DNA of 46,257 nucleotides from Metabacillus halosaccharovorans (GCF_002019635.1 NZ_KV917373.1:1-46257), one strand, 5' to 3'. Shown: positions 8,266 to 16,900, counted from the first letter of the stretch. Notes: generated by a model from the sequence alone, not told the origin. Program-made: numbers and translations.

Positions 8266-8286
8266 ATAAGTGTTATTAACACTTAT
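8266..8286. repeat. Perfect inverted repeat in intergenic DNA
   Basis: ATAAGTGTT-ATT-AACACTTAT, nine perfect pairs with a 3-base loop and no T run. The surrounding 8175-8450 region has no recognisable gene. It may be an operator or a small hairpin. Confidence 0.35.
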
Positions 8287-8450
8287 TGCGGATTGAAACA
8301 CCAGACACTATTCATATCTCTTTCTTCCGCAAGGGCCATTATATTGAATAAGAGGTTGCATAAAACCTGACTTTTATGTAGCTAACAGGATTCTGAAGAA
8401 GCCAAAAATGCTGATTCATCCACGATGTATAAACGATAAAAAGGAACAAA

Positions 8451-8486
8451 AGCCAATCCTTTGAATCGTAAGGGATTGGTTTTTTT
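8451..8486 (+). terminator. Orphan terminator upstream of TetR gene
   Basis: CCAATCCTT (8453-8461) pairs with AAGGGATTGG (8470-8479) with one bulge, followed by seven T. No intact gene precedes it on the plus strand, so it may be left from a lost gene. Confidence 0.6.
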
Positions 8487-8567
8487 GCTCACTTCATATA
8501 GATAAGCTAGTATACAACAGGTATAAAATTTAAAAAGAATCTTTTAAAATAAAAAGTGAAAATCGGT

Positions 8568-8621
8568 TTGACATTTAACATAAAATGGAATAATATAAAA
8601 TGACAGTGAATACTGACATTT
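8568..8621 (+). promoter_or_regulatory. Promoter and operator of the TetR gene
   Basis: TTGACA (8568-8573), 17 bases, TAATAT (8591-8596): an excellent sigma-A promoter. The palindrome AAATGACAGT-N4-ACTGACATTT (8598-8621, 9 of 10 positions symmetric) starts two bases after the -10 box and so covers the transcription start. This is the expected place for autorepression by the TetR protein encoded 24 bases downstream. Confidence 0.75.
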
Positions 8622-8644
8622 GTTTTGTGAAATGGAGTTAAAAC

Positions 8645-9235
8645 ATGAACAACAGTAAAAATTCAGGAAGTGCTGATAAACTAATGTTAGCAGCAATCAA
8701 TCTCATAGCAGTTAAGGGGTACAATGGCGTTACTACTCAAGAAATTGCTCGCACAGCTGGACTAAGCGAAAAAACATTGTTTCGTCACTTCGGAAGCAAA
8801 CGAAACCTTCTAGAAATGGCATTTGACCGTTTTCATTACGCGGAAGAGATGACAAAACTTTTTCAAGATCAGCTCGTGTGGGATTTACAAACAGATTTAC
8901 TTCTCATCAGCCAAACTTATCATGAGATTATGAATCGTAATCGGAAATTGATTATGATCAGCATTAAAGAAGAAAATAATTTGCCTGGATTTCAAGAAAG
9001 AGCAAAGAAATCACCTCAAAAGTTACTGAGATTTTTGACGAATTACTTTAAATCAATGTATGAAAAAGAAAAACTAATTAAAATCGATCCAGAAACACAG
9101 GCACTATCTTTCATGATGATGAACTTCGGTGCATTTATGAACAATCTTGAATCCGATATGAATTTTCAAAATGTATCAATGGAAAAGTTTATAACAGAGA
9201 GTGTCCAACTATTCACTAGGGCTTTAACCCCCTAA
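8645..9235 (+). CDS. TetR family regulator, probably autoregulated
   Basis: A 196-residue TetR protein: helix-turn-helix at about residues 13-57 (NLIAVKGYNGVTTQEIARTAGLSEKTLFRHFGSKRNLLEMAF), then a helical sensor domain. ATG 8645 follows TGGAG. A consensus promoter with a palindrome over its start lies just upstream, and a related palindrome with the same half-site follows the gene at 9251-9278, ahead of the ABM gene. It therefore probably represses both itself and the downstream unit. The inducer is unknown. Confidence 0.85.
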   Translation: MNNSKNSGSADKLMLAAINLIAVKGYNGVTTQEIARTAGLSEKTLFRHFGSKRNLLEMAFDRFHYAEEMTKLFQDQLVWDLQTDLLLISQTYHEIMNRNRKLIMISIKEENNLPGFQERAKKSPQKLLRFLTNYFKSMYEKEKLIKIDPETQALSFMMMNFGAFMNNLESDMNFQNVSMEKFITESVQLFTRALTP

Positions 9236-9250
9236 TATTTTTTTAAAACA

Positions 9251-9278
9251 AAATGTCAGTCAGTACAAACAGTCATTT
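9251..9278 (+). promoter_or_regulatory. Second operator-like site, downstream of the TetR gene
   Basis: AAATGTCAGT-N8-ACAGTCATTT. The left half is identical to one half of the operator at 8598-8621 read on the other strand and the right half differs at one base, but the spacer is 8 instead of 4. It sits ahead of a gene remnant and the ABM gene, a plausible second target of the same regulator. Confidence 0.5.
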
Positions 9279-9295
9279 ATATGTAAACTTTTTTT

Positions 9296-9448
9296 AGAGG
9301 TGTACCGTTTGCAAAAATAGAAGACCACGTTAAACAAATTTCGAAACTCTAAATGCAACACAATTTAAGATACGGCCAAACTTACTCAAAAATTTTAACG
9401 TAGGGTTTTTCAAAATATTAATGGTATGCCTAGAAGATAAGATAATTT
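9296..9448 (+). pseudogene. Probable remnant of a lost gene
   Basis: A frame reading GVPFAKIEDHVKQISKL stops at 9350-9352. The next frame continues at once (NATQFKIRPNLLKNFNVGFF...) and stays open to about 9448. This looks like the last 50 codons of a deleted gene with one frameshift. It lies between the second operator and the ABM gene. I do not recognise the family. Confidence 0.35.
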
Positions 9449-9469
9449 AAATTTAAGGAGGTTATTTAA

Positions 9470-9784
9470 ATGAAATTTAGTAAATCAATAGTGTGGATTA
9501 ATGTATTTACCGCAAAACCAGGCAAACTAGATGAATTGGTCACTATCCAAACTGAAGAATTACTTAACTTTAAGGGTAAAAGTGTTCCTGGTTGGATTAG
9601 TAGTCGTTGGCATCGTTCTGTTGATAGCAACAAGGCAATTATGATAACTACCTTTGAAAGTATTGAATTTCATAAAAGTTGGTTAGAAAAAACTGACTTC
9701 TCGGAACACCTAAACAAGATTAAACATCTAATTGAAGGAGCAGAAGGTGGGTACTACACGTTGGTGGAAAACATTGAAAACTAA
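9470..9784 (+). CDS. ABM (antibiotic biosynthesis monooxygenase-like) domain protein
   Basis: A 104-residue dimeric alpha/beta-barrel type protein: IVWINVFTAKPGKLDELVTIQ at the start, PGWISSRWHRSVDSNKAIMI in the middle and FESIEFHKSWLEK afterwards follow the ABM pattern. Members include haem-degrading IsdG-type enzymes, quinone-forming monooxygenases and proteins of unknown role; I see no haem-ligand signature that decides. ATG 9470 follows AAGGAGGT. It lies downstream of a TetR gene and its second operator, so probably induced by that regulator's ligand. Confidence 0.7.
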   Translation: MKFSKSIVWINVFTAKPGKLDELVTIQTEELLNFKGKSVPGWISSRWHRSVDSNKAIMITTFESIEFHKSWLEKTDFSEHLNKIKHLIEGAEGGYYTLVENIEN

Positions 9785-10010
9785 TAATTCGACTGAATTT
9801 TAAACTTTTTTAAAAAATAGGGGTCCCCTTATGCACATCGAACTAAGTAATTCCACCAATAAGCTGATCTTTCTAAATAGAAGTAGTAATAATATAAGAA
9901 AGGTTAATTGAGTTTTTGAAAATAAATAATCCCTTTATCCTTTTAGCATTGCTGATAAGTTGTTTTATGGCAGGCAGAAAGAAATTGTTCTTTACTTATT
10001 CAGCAATCTA

Positions 10011-10042
10011 AGCGCCATTCTTGTAAGAATGGCGCTCTTTTT
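10011..10042 (+). terminator. Perfect 12-bp terminator (dispersed repeat member)
   Basis: AGCGCCATTCTT (10011-10022), GT, AAGAATGGCGCT (10025-10036), then CTTTTT. It is the only fully paired member of the family in the window, and it lies more than 200 bases behind the ABM gene. Confidence 0.85.
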
Positions 10043-10373
10043 CATTTATAGGACCAGATTGTGGAGCAACTTTATATTACGTAGTAGACTTTATACTGCA
10101 CAGCATTAGGATTAAACCTTTTAGTGATTTTGTGAAAAGTGTACTTAATTTAATTAGTAGTTTTACAAGCAGAAAATGTACTGAATAAGTGGGAAAGGTA
10201 TTTTATCTCTTCGTTCCAATTACTCGTGAAAGGTAAAAGTAATATTTTAGCTGTAAAATAACTTTGTGAATTCAATTTATGGTATTTTCTGTTGAGATAA
10301 GCCTTGCATAAAAGGTTTAAAAAGATTGTGTTAAAATGAATATAGTAACCATTTTTAAATAATGAGGGGTTTC
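10043..10373. other. Intergenic region before the Bce-type regulator
   Basis: No gene seen. Up to about 10080 it is the tail of the terminator repeat. A TAAAAT at 10332-10337 could be a -10 box but no convincing -35 stands 16-18 bases upstream. Confidence 0.3.
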
Positions 10374-11048
10374 ATGTATAGAATAATGCTGATTGAAGAC
10401 GATGAAAAAATTAGACAGATTGTCGCCGATACGTTGAAAAAATGGCAGTATGAAGTGGTAGAAGTGACCCAATTTGACCAGGTGTTAGCTGAATATAAGC
10501 AATCAGATCCACACCTCATACTCTTAGATATCAATTTGCCGGTTTTTGATGGATACTACTGGTGCCAGCAAATACGATCTGTGTCTAAGGTGCCGATTAT
10601 ATTCCTATCATCTAGACATCAGAATATGGATATCATTATGGCAATTAACATGGGTGGTGATGATTTTATCCAAAAGCCTTTTGACTTGGATATCCTCGTT
10701 GCTAAAATCAGTGCGCTTATCCGCCGGAAATATACCTATCAAGAAGATGAGAACATAAGCTTCCTACATCGAGGGTTGAAATTAAATGTGACTAATTCGA
10801 CCATTGAATATAAGGGGGAAAGCTCGGAGTTAAGTCGGAATGAATTTATACTATTTCAACTACTGATGCGCAATATTGGAAAAATTGTTTCGCGTGAGGA
10901 CTTAATGCAGGCACTATGGAATGAAGATCAATTTGTTGATGATAATACACTCACTGTAAACGTGAACAGAATGCGTAAGAAAATAGCTAACCTTGGGCTA
11001 GAAGAGTTTATTGTGACAAGGAAAGGAATGGGGTATTTGATAGAATGA
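10374..11048 (+). CDS. OmpR-family response regulator, BceR type
   Basis: A 224-residue two-domain regulator. Receiver domain residues 1-115: acidic pair EDD at 8-10, phospho-acceptor Asp52 in LILLDINLP, conserved Lys in FIQKPFD. Winged-helix DNA-binding domain about 130-224 (ELSRNEFILFQLLMRN, DDNTLTVNVNRMRKKI, RKGMGYLI). Start: ATG 10374 just behind GAGGGGT; the ATG at 10362 overlaps that site. It overlaps the kinase gene by four bases. By family it should respond to cell-envelope antibiotics such as bacitracin-like peptides and drive the facing ABC transporter genes. Confidence 0.85.
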   Translation: MYRIMLIEDDEKIRQIVADTLKKWQYEVVEVTQFDQVLAEYKQSDPHLILLDINLPVFDGYYWCQQIRSVSKVPIIFLSSRHQNMDIIMAINMGGDDFIQKPFDLDILVAKISALIRRKYTYQEDENISFLHRGLKLNVTNSTIEYKGESSELSRNEFILFQLLMRNIGKIVSREDLMQALWNEDQFVDDNTLTVNVNRMRKKIANLGLEEFIVTRKGMGYLIE

Positions 11049-12040
11049 CCTTTCTTCGATACCTAAGCTATGAAAAGCCTTATATTTATCTGTACTTAAC
11101 TTGTTTTTTGGTTTCAGCTGCTGTATTTTATACAGATAGCAATGGGGGGTGGGCATGGGGGACGTTCTTCTATGCCTTCACGCTAACATCGATGTTGTTG
11201 ATTGGATTTATTTTGTTTCGCTATCAGCAAAACCTTCGTGTGGCCCGACAAATGAAAAATGTGACCTATGACAGTTTGTCGCTGGAAGGGGAATTAGCAA
11301 AACTCTATATCGATGAGTTGAATCGAGAACATATCCATGAAATGAATCGGTTACATGAAAAGCAGGAGGAACACTATGATTTTATCGTCTCCTGGTTCCA
11401 CGAGATAAAAACGCCGATTGCGGTTCTTCACTTATTACAGCAAACTGGTATGAACGCGGATAGTTTAAGAGAAGAAATCACGAAAATCGAAAATTACGTT
11501 GATCAAGCCCTCTATTACGCTAAGCTAGATAGTTTTAACCAGGATTATGATATACAAAATTGTGATGTTATACAGATATCGAAAGAGGTTGTTAAGTCTC
11601 ATTCGAAAACCTTTTTTTCAAAAAAGATTCGTATTGACATACAGGTTGATTCACTTGAGGTTCAAAGTGATCCAAAATGGCTGCAGTTTATCGTCAATCA
11701 GTTAGTGACGAATAGTCTGAAATACACAGATAATGGCGGGGAGATTACCATCTCAGCATGCAAAACGCTGCAAGAGAAACAGTTAATTATTCAAGACAAT
11801 GGAATTGGAATTAGTGAAAAGGATTTGCCACGTATTTTTAATCGAGGTTTTACTGGAGAGACAGGACGGACGCACACCAATTCAACTGGCATGGGATTAT
11901 ATTTATCTCAGCAGTTAAGTAATAAATTAGGTCATTTTATTAGTTGTACATCCAAAGTGGGGGAGTTCACCGAATTTATTATTCACTTCCCTATTGATAG
12001 CGATCCTTATTTAGTCCTACAAAAAACACACGATGAGTAG
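11045..12040 (+). CDS. Intramembrane-sensing histidine kinase, BceS type
   Basis: A 331-residue kinase with two membrane helices (about 13-30 and 40-58) joined by a very short loop, so no extracellular sensor domain: the BceS class, which senses flux through a partner BceAB transporter. The phospho-acceptor is His119 in SWFHEIKTPIAVLHLL. The ATPase domain has the N box (QLVTNSLKYTDNGG), G1 (DNGIGI) and GMGLYLSQ. ATGA overlap with the regulator gene. Its stop codon lies within the loop of a terminator shared with the converging transporter genes. Confidence 0.85.
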   Translation: MTFLRYLSYEKPYIYLYLTCFLVSAAVFYTDSNGGWAWGTFFYAFTLTSMLLIGFILFRYQQNLRVARQMKNVTYDSLSLEGELAKLYIDELNREHIHEMNRLHEKQEEHYDFIVSWFHEIKTPIAVLHLLQQTGMNADSLREEITKIENYVDQALYYAKLDSFNQDYDIQNCDVIQISKEVVKSHSKTFFSKKIRIDIQVDSLEVQSDPKWLQFIVNQLVTNSLKYTDNGGEITISACKTLQEKQLIIQDNGIGISEKDLPRIFNRGFTGETGRTHTNSTGMGLYLSQQLSNKLGHFISCTSKVGEFTEFIIHFPIDSDPYLVLQKTHDE

Positions 12041-12059
12041 AAATCACCGTGTGTTTTTT
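12021..12059. terminator. Bidirectional terminator overlapping two stop codons
   Basis: AAAAAACACACG (12021-12032) pairs perfectly with CGTGTGTTTTTT (12048-12059). The loop contains the stop of the kinase gene (12038-12040) and of the permease gene (minus strand, 12044-12046). A run of T or A on each side makes it work both ways. Confidence 0.85.
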
Positions 12060-13714
12060 TCTTTAATAATTTGAAAATAAATAGATGTTGATGATACGTA
12101 AAAAATAAAATACGTTAATACAAACAATCCCATTACGGAAAAAATGATTGTTGTTAAGGATGGTAAATCTTCAATTACTAGGATGACTGAGTAGTACAAA
12201 AGATACCAACTGTGTACCAATCCAAGTAAGAGTGGCGGTAAAAATACGAACAATAATTGTTTCCGAATAATCTTTTTTAATTCTTTGTCTTCAACACCAA
12301 TATTTCGTAATATCGCATAATGTTCCCGTTGTTCTGTTGCTTCGCGGAGCTGTTTGAAATAAATGACACTTCCTAAAGCAAACAATGCAATGACTGCAAA
12401 AAACGCAACAGAGAATAGGATTAAAGAGGACGACTCTGTATTAAGGGAATATTGATCTACATAGGCTGAATAATAAGCCCCATCCTTCTTCATCACCATA
12501 TCGTAAATGTTTTGCGATAAATCATTGGATGTTTTCGGATCTTCTACTTTGTATATTTCATAAGAAGTAAGCGTGTGACTTGATTTTATGTTCGCAAAAG
12601 CTTCGTCTGAAATCACGAGTACAGAAGGTTGCGGGGCAGTATCTCCTCCAGGACTCGTTGGAATGCTTAGTAGCGGATATCTTATTTTCTTCACTAAACG
12701 AAAGGTATGACCCTCTAAAACAGTTATTGGCTTGGGACTTTTATATTTTGTCGGATCGTCTATTCCTCTTGTTAAAACAATCGCTTCTTCCCCTTCTAAA
12801 TCTACCTTTTCTCCGACTTCACGTAAATCTACAATTGCATTTAGTTGTGATTCAGGGAATAGGTAAAATGCTTCTGTGTAATATGCCGGATAGCTATAAA
12901 ACGTTTCTCTATGTGGTATTTTTTCTGTTTGAATTGCTGTGATGGTTTCATGACTTATAATTGGATTTGACTCACCCATCATTTGCTCGATTTGGTCTAG
13001 TGATTCGTCATCTGGCGTTGAAAAAGCAAAATGGTTCGGAAACTCTTTTTTTACAACTTCACTTTTCATTGCGTAGTCTACAGCAATAAAACCTACTGCA
13101 AAAATCACAACAGCACTAATCAGTGTATTAAACGTAAAGTTTACTGTATTTCCACGAATGGAAAAACGAAGGGAAGAAATCCATAACATCTTATTGCCTA
13201 TATAGTAGTTTTTACTTTGACTTAGTTTTTGTAAAACCCAACCAGAAAACTGTCTGAAAAACAAATACGTACCAACAATCAAGGCAACAGTTGTAGAAAG
13301 TAATGTTGTATTAAAATGATCTTTCCATAAGTCTGTGTTTCCCGATAAGGTAATCGTGTAGTACGACGCTGCAATTAGTAAGATGGATAAAATCGCTAGA
13401 GGCATAGAAAATCTAAACGGTTTATCCAGTTTTTCTTTTGCATGAAATAATTCAACTAACTGCACACGGCGGACACTAAAATAACTTTGGATCGTAATGA
13501 TGCAGATTAATAGAGCAAATAAAAGAATCGTTGAAACGATGGATTCAATTGGAAATGCAAAAGAAATATCTTCATTGTAGTGCATTAAGTTCATTAATAC
13601 CGCTCCGAAAAATTTCGACAATAATCCACCGATTAAGATTCCACCAGATACAGTGATAACGCTCAATAATACCGTTTCAAAGAAAACCATTGTGGCAACT
13701 TGTCTTTCTTTCAT
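12044..13714 (-). pseudogene. BceB-like permease, C-terminal fragment (frameshifted)
   Basis: 556 residues with the body of a BceB-type FtsX-like permease: membrane segments at the start, a large extracytoplasmic domain (about 215-425), then the last membrane helices. BceB proteins have about 650 residues; this piece plus the preceding 91-residue one makes 647. The junction is precise: the upstream frame ends RKKEFGTG-stop, while this frame begins YG-MKERQVATMVFFE, where intact proteins read through without a break. About four codons plus one base appear to be missing. The two frames overlap as ATGA, so some translational re-start is conceivable, but no good ribosome site precedes the ATG. 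Confidence 0.8.
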
Positions 13715-13986
13715 CCCGTACCAAATTCTTTTTTACGTTGCTTCATGAAAAATGAGTTAGCATACAAGATAAAGAACACAATAAATAAAAAAACAACCAT
13801 GGATGCAATGAATATAGCTGTTTTATAGTTATCTTTATTTTGGATTGCTGTAACTACATCCTCGTTAAACATTAAACCGGAAAAGGTAAAGTAAATGACG
13901 ACCCCAACAAGCATGGAAATGAAATAGATAGAATAAAGTCTAAAGTTTCGTTTCATGTTGCGCCATGATAAATCGAACAAGCTCAT
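13711..13986 (-). pseudogene. BceB-like permease, N-terminal fragment (frameshifted)
   Basis: 91 residues: the N-terminal MSLFDLSWRNMKRNFRLYSI typical of BceB permeases, a first membrane helix, then a second (about 52-76) running into FFMKQRKKEFG, the conserved cytoplasmic motif after helix 2. It stops there because of the frameshift. Its ATG overlaps the end of the ATPase gene by four bases, the usual bceA-bceB coupling. Confidence 0.8.
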
Positions 13987-14729
13987 CGGAAGTCGCCCCC
14001 TAGAGCGCTTTGACTCGTCAGGATTCGGTCAAAGAATTGTTTTTCCGATTGTTCTCCTTTAAACATTTCGTTAACGATTTTTCCGTCTCGAAGAAAAATC
14101 ACACGCTCGCAATAGCTCGCTGCATACGGGTCATGAGTTATCATTAGAACAGTTGTTTTAAAGGTTTTGTTGAGCAATTGAATTTGTTCTAGTAGTTGGG
14201 TAGCGGATCGCGAATCCAGTGCGCCAGTTGGCTCATCAGCAAACACAATCGCTGGATTCGTTATGAGTGCACGCGCTGCAGCTGTACGCTGCTTCTGTCC
14301 ACCGGATATTTCAGTTGGATACTGAGTTAGGATTGAATCTATATTTAAAGCTTCTATTAATTTAGCTAATCTATGTTCCATTTCTTTAACTGGTTTTTTT
14401 TGTAAAGATAAAGGCAGTAGGATATTTTCTTTCACAGTTAATGTATCTAGTAAGTTATAATCTTGAAAAATAAACCCCATTTGTTTTTGCCGGAATTCTC
14501 GTAACGCTTTCCTTTTTAAATCTAACAGCGATTGTTCCCCAATCCAGACATTACCGCTGTTAAAAGAGTCAATCGTTGATAGTGTATTCATTAATGTGGT
14601 CTTCCCAGAGCCTGATGGACCCATAATAGCGGTGAATTCGCCTTGTTCAATGGTAAGATCAATATTTTTTAAGATTTGTGACTTTCCATAAGATTTAGAT
14701 AAGTTTTTTGTTTTTATAATTGTAGTCAT
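13983..14729 (-). CDS. ABC transporter ATP-binding protein, BceA type
   Basis: A 248-residue ATPase of the MacB/LolD/BceA class. Walker A GPSGSGKTT (37-45), Q-loop FIFQDYNLLDTLT, signature ISGGQKQR and Walker B IVFADEPTGALDS are all intact, with the switch His in MITHDP. Start: ATG 14729 behind AAGGAGGAC; the GTG at 14747 overlaps that site. With an intact permease it would pump or extract peptide antibiotics from lipid II-cycle targets and signal to the kinase. A site matching the Bce regulator pattern lies about 75-90 bases upstream. Confidence 0.85.
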   Translation of the reverse strand: MTTIIKTKNLSKSYGKSQILKNIDLTIEQGEFTAIMGPSGSGKTTLMNTLSTIDSFNSGNVWIGEQSLLDLKRKALREFRQKQMGFIFQDYNLLDTLTVKENILLPLSLQKKPVKEMEHRLAKLIEALNIDSILTQYPTEISGGQKQRTAAARALITNPAIVFADEPTGALDSRSATQLLEQIQLLNKTFKTTVLMITHDPYAASYCERVIFLRDGKIVNEMFKGEQSEKQFFDRILTSQSALGGDFR

Positions 14730-14804
14730 TTTTTCGTCCTCCTTCACCCCATTACTATACTTGCTAATGTGCCCACCAAACCATCGATTTAACTACTTCT
14801 AATG

Positions 14805-14818
14805 TGACATTTTTGTCA
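14805..14818 (-). promoter_or_regulatory. Candidate response-regulator binding site upstream of bceA-like gene
   Basis: TGACA-TTTT-TGTCA, a perfect inverted repeat with a 4-base spacer. It fits the T-N-ACA-N4-TGT-N-A type of site known for BceR-like regulators, at a fitting distance from the ATPase start. Confidence 0.55.
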
Positions 14819-15012
14819 TGTTAGGTAAATTACTGCCTTTTTAATACTTGTATTTATACTTAAAAGATTGTATTTGAACTATAGGGTGATTATTTTTGTG
14901 AAAGAACATAACAAATGTAAAGTCATATACTGCGCAGTACAATGATACTATGCAATAGAATATTGATCTTCCACAAACGGGGGCTTTAGTCTAAATTCAA
15001 ACTTCAGCAATC

Positions 15013-15047
15013 GAGCGCCATTCTTGAATAAGGATGTCGCTCTTTTT
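15013..15047 (+). terminator. Orphan terminator repeat between two minus-strand genes
   Basis: GAGCG (15013-15017) pairs with CGCTC (15038-15042); CAT with ATG and CTT with AAG inside; five T. The T run is only on the plus strand, yet the genes on both sides are on the minus strand, so it terminates nothing here. Lead-in CTTCAGCAATC. The rest of 14830-15145 holds repeat fragments (GATCTTCCACAAACG near 14967) and no gene. Confidence 0.75.
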
Positions 15048-15145
15048 CATTTATAGGGCCATATTGCGGAATAAAAAGAACTCTGCTCAAGAATATAAAT
15101 TGGTATAGTTACTTCAGCTGCCTTTCGACTAATAAGAGTAAAGAC

Positions 15146-15598
15146 TTAACAGAATTCTTCGTCTCTATCAAATTTTAAATTAGTTGAAACCTGGGAAAAA
15201 ATAAAATGAGTGACAGTTTGTGCGATTGGACTAACTTCATCTATGAATTTTTCTGCGTTAGCAAAAGTTTCAAACTGCATTTTAAACATGTAACAAGCAC
15301 TCCCTGCTATTCGATAACAAAATTCTACGTTTGGAAGTTTCTCTATATATCTTCTAAAAGACTTATAGTCACCATTTTTAACGGTTGCTTCAATTATACA
15401 TTGGATCGGTAAACCTAATTTTTCATAATCGACCACTAAAGTATTTTTCTTTATAATTCCAAAGGACTCCATCTGTCTTACTCGTTCCGTTACTGATGGG
15501 GAGGACAAATTCACCCTTCTTCCAAGCTCACTCATTGATAAACGGCTGTTATTAAGTAGTTCATCTAAAATCTTTTTATCAATTTCATCTATTTTCAT
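15146..15598 (-). CDS. Lrp/AsnC family transcriptional regulator
   Basis: A 150-residue regulator: N-terminal helix-turn-helix (KILDELLNNSRLSMSELGRRVNLSSPSVTERVRQME, about 8-43) and a C-terminal RAM ligand domain (about 65-140; QCIIEATVKNGDYKSF, CYRIAGSACYMFKM). Start: ATG 15598 behind TTGGAGGAA; the TTG at 15616 is part of that site. It diverges from the carboxymuconolactone decarboxylase-like gene and probably controls it. Ligand, usually an amino acid, unknown. Confidence 0.85.
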   Translation of the reverse strand: MKIDEIDKKILDELLNNSRLSMSELGRRVNLSSPSVTERVRQMESFGIIKKNTLVVDYEKLGLPIQCIIEATVKNGDYKSFRRYIEKLPNVEFCYRIAGSACYMFKMQFETFANAEKFIDEVSPIAQTVTHFIFSQVSTNLKFDRDEEFC

Positions 15599-15719
15599 TT
15601 TTAAAGTTTCCTCCAAATAATCGTTAATTTCATTCGTTATTTACTTAATAATCATTTCGGATTTAATGTGATTTAGTAATTTTATTTTCTATAATTAAAC
15701 ATAACAAGGAGGGACTTAT

Positions 15720-16139
15720 ATGGCAAGAATTGTTGAATCCCATTATGGGGAAACACCTTTCCAAAAACTACTAGGGCATAATAAAACTGTCATGGAAGGA
15801 TGGAATCAGTTAGGTGATGTGTTAGAGAACGATGGAATACTAACATCTAATTTAAAGGAACAAGTAAGAAGAACATTAGCTCAAAGTAACGGATGTGAGT
15901 ATTGTATGGCCAAAGGAAAACCGGATTCAGTTAATTTTGAAGAAAAAACATCAGTTGCAGTAGGATTTGCAGAAGTCTTTTTAAAACAAAAGAGTGATAT
16001 AGCTGAATCAAGTTTTGATGTTTTGAGAGAATGTTTCAGTGAAGAGGAAATAAGTGAGTTGTGTGCATTTATTTCTTTTACGACTGCTTCACAATATTTT
16101 GGTGCAATGATGAAATTAGAACCTGAGAATAACCAATAG
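15720..16139 (+). CDS. Carboxymuconolactone decarboxylase-like (AhpD-fold) protein
   Basis: A 139-residue all-helical CMD/AhpD-fold protein. The CxxC pair is in SNGCEYCMAKGKPD (about residues 57-70), after KEQVRRTLAQ. Such proteins act in redox chemistry with the CxxC as active site, or as decarboxylases; the CxxC favours a redox role. ATG 15720 follows AAGGAGGGA; a TATAAT lies at 15690-15695. It is transcribed away from the Lrp-type regulator gene, which fits regulation by it. Confidence 0.75.
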   Translation: MARIVESHYGETPFQKLLGHNKTVMEGWNQLGDVLENDGILTSNLKEQVRRTLAQSNGCEYCMAKGKPDSVNFEEKTSVAVGFAEVFLKQKSDIAESSFDVLRECFSEEEISELCAFISFTTASQYFGAMMKLEPENNQ

Positions 16140-16189
16140 ATTATTCAATAACAGCAGCTAGTAAAACACTTTTCAAATATTCAACAAAC

Positions 16190-16224
16190 GGGCGCCATTC
16201 TTGAATAAGGATGTCGCTCTTTTT
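16190..16224 (+). terminator. Terminator repeat after the CMD gene
   Basis: GGGCG (16190-16194) pairs with CGCTC (16215-16219) with the usual inner CAT/ATG and CTT/AAG pairs, then five T. The following 70 bases nearly repeat those after the hairpin at 3369. Confidence 0.75.
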
Positions 16225-16381
16225 CATTTATAAGGCCAGATTGTCGAACAACAACTTAAAGATTGTGAAAAAATGTTCTTAAACTATAGGGCAGGCTTGT
16301 TTAAAAATGGACTTTCCAAAAAGGAATTTCTTTAGGGTTAAGAGAAATAAATGTTTATAACCTAATGTGGAGGAGAAAAAC

Positions 16382-16828
16382 TTGATACGAACTGCAACAT
16401 TATTAGACATTGCTGCAATTACCCTACTTAAACAAAGAATGTTTAAAGAAGTTGGTATGGAACATCTACTTATGGAAGATTTTGTTAATTCTGTTGAGGA
16501 GACCTACAAAAAATTGTATGAAACAGGAAAAGCTATTCATTTCGTAATTGAACACGAAAGTGATATTGTTGCTTGTGCTGGGGCATTTATCAAAGAAGAT
16601 ATTCCATACTGTTTTTATAAGGAAGAACAGTATGGTTTTATTGGTGATGTATATGTAGAGCCTCTGTTTAGAAATCAAGGCTATGCAAAAAAGTTAACAA
16701 ACGAAGTGTTAGATTGGTTTTCTAAAAAAGAAATCAATACCGTCCGTTTATTAGCTAGTAATAATGCAAAAAAACTATATAAATCATTAGGATTTAAAGA
16801 AACAGACCAGATGATTTTACATAGATAG
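16382..16828 (+). CDS. GNAT family N-acetyltransferase
   Basis: A 148-residue GNAT: N-terminal IRTATLLDIAAITLLKQRMF, acetyl-CoA motif GDVYVEPLFRNQGYAKKLTN (R-x-x-G-x-A, about 84-103), then NNAKKLYKSLGFKETDQMIL. Start: TTG 16382, six bases after GGAGGA; the GTG at 16367 overlaps the site. The substrate cannot be inferred. Single gene between two hairpins. Confidence 0.8.
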   Translation: MIRTATLLDIAAITLLKQRMFKEVGMEHLLMEDFVNSVEETYKKLYETGKAIHFVIEHESDIVACAGAFIKEDIPYCFYKEEQYGFIGDVYVEPLFRNQGYAKKLTNEVLDWFSKKEINTVRLLASNNAKKLYKSLGFKETDQMILHR

Positions 16829-16874
16829 ATTGGGTTTGTTGTTCCACTAACGGGTAGCAAGAGTCATAGATCAG

Positions 16875-16900
16875 AGCTGTCATATTGGCAGCTTTTCTTA
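16875..16900 (+). terminator. Terminator in repeat family 2
   Basis: AGCTGTC (16875-16881) pairs with GGCAGCT (16887-16893), then TTTCTTATT. It lies within a longer recurrent unit (16849-16918) that begins CTAACGGGTAGCAAGAG and ends ACGGAGCAG. Confidence 0.6.

Noticed and set aside
8340-8450. Coding-like stretch (KPDFYVANRILKKPKMLIHP) before the orphan terminator at 8451
   Set aside because: Only about 30 codons, no start, no family recognised; could be chance.
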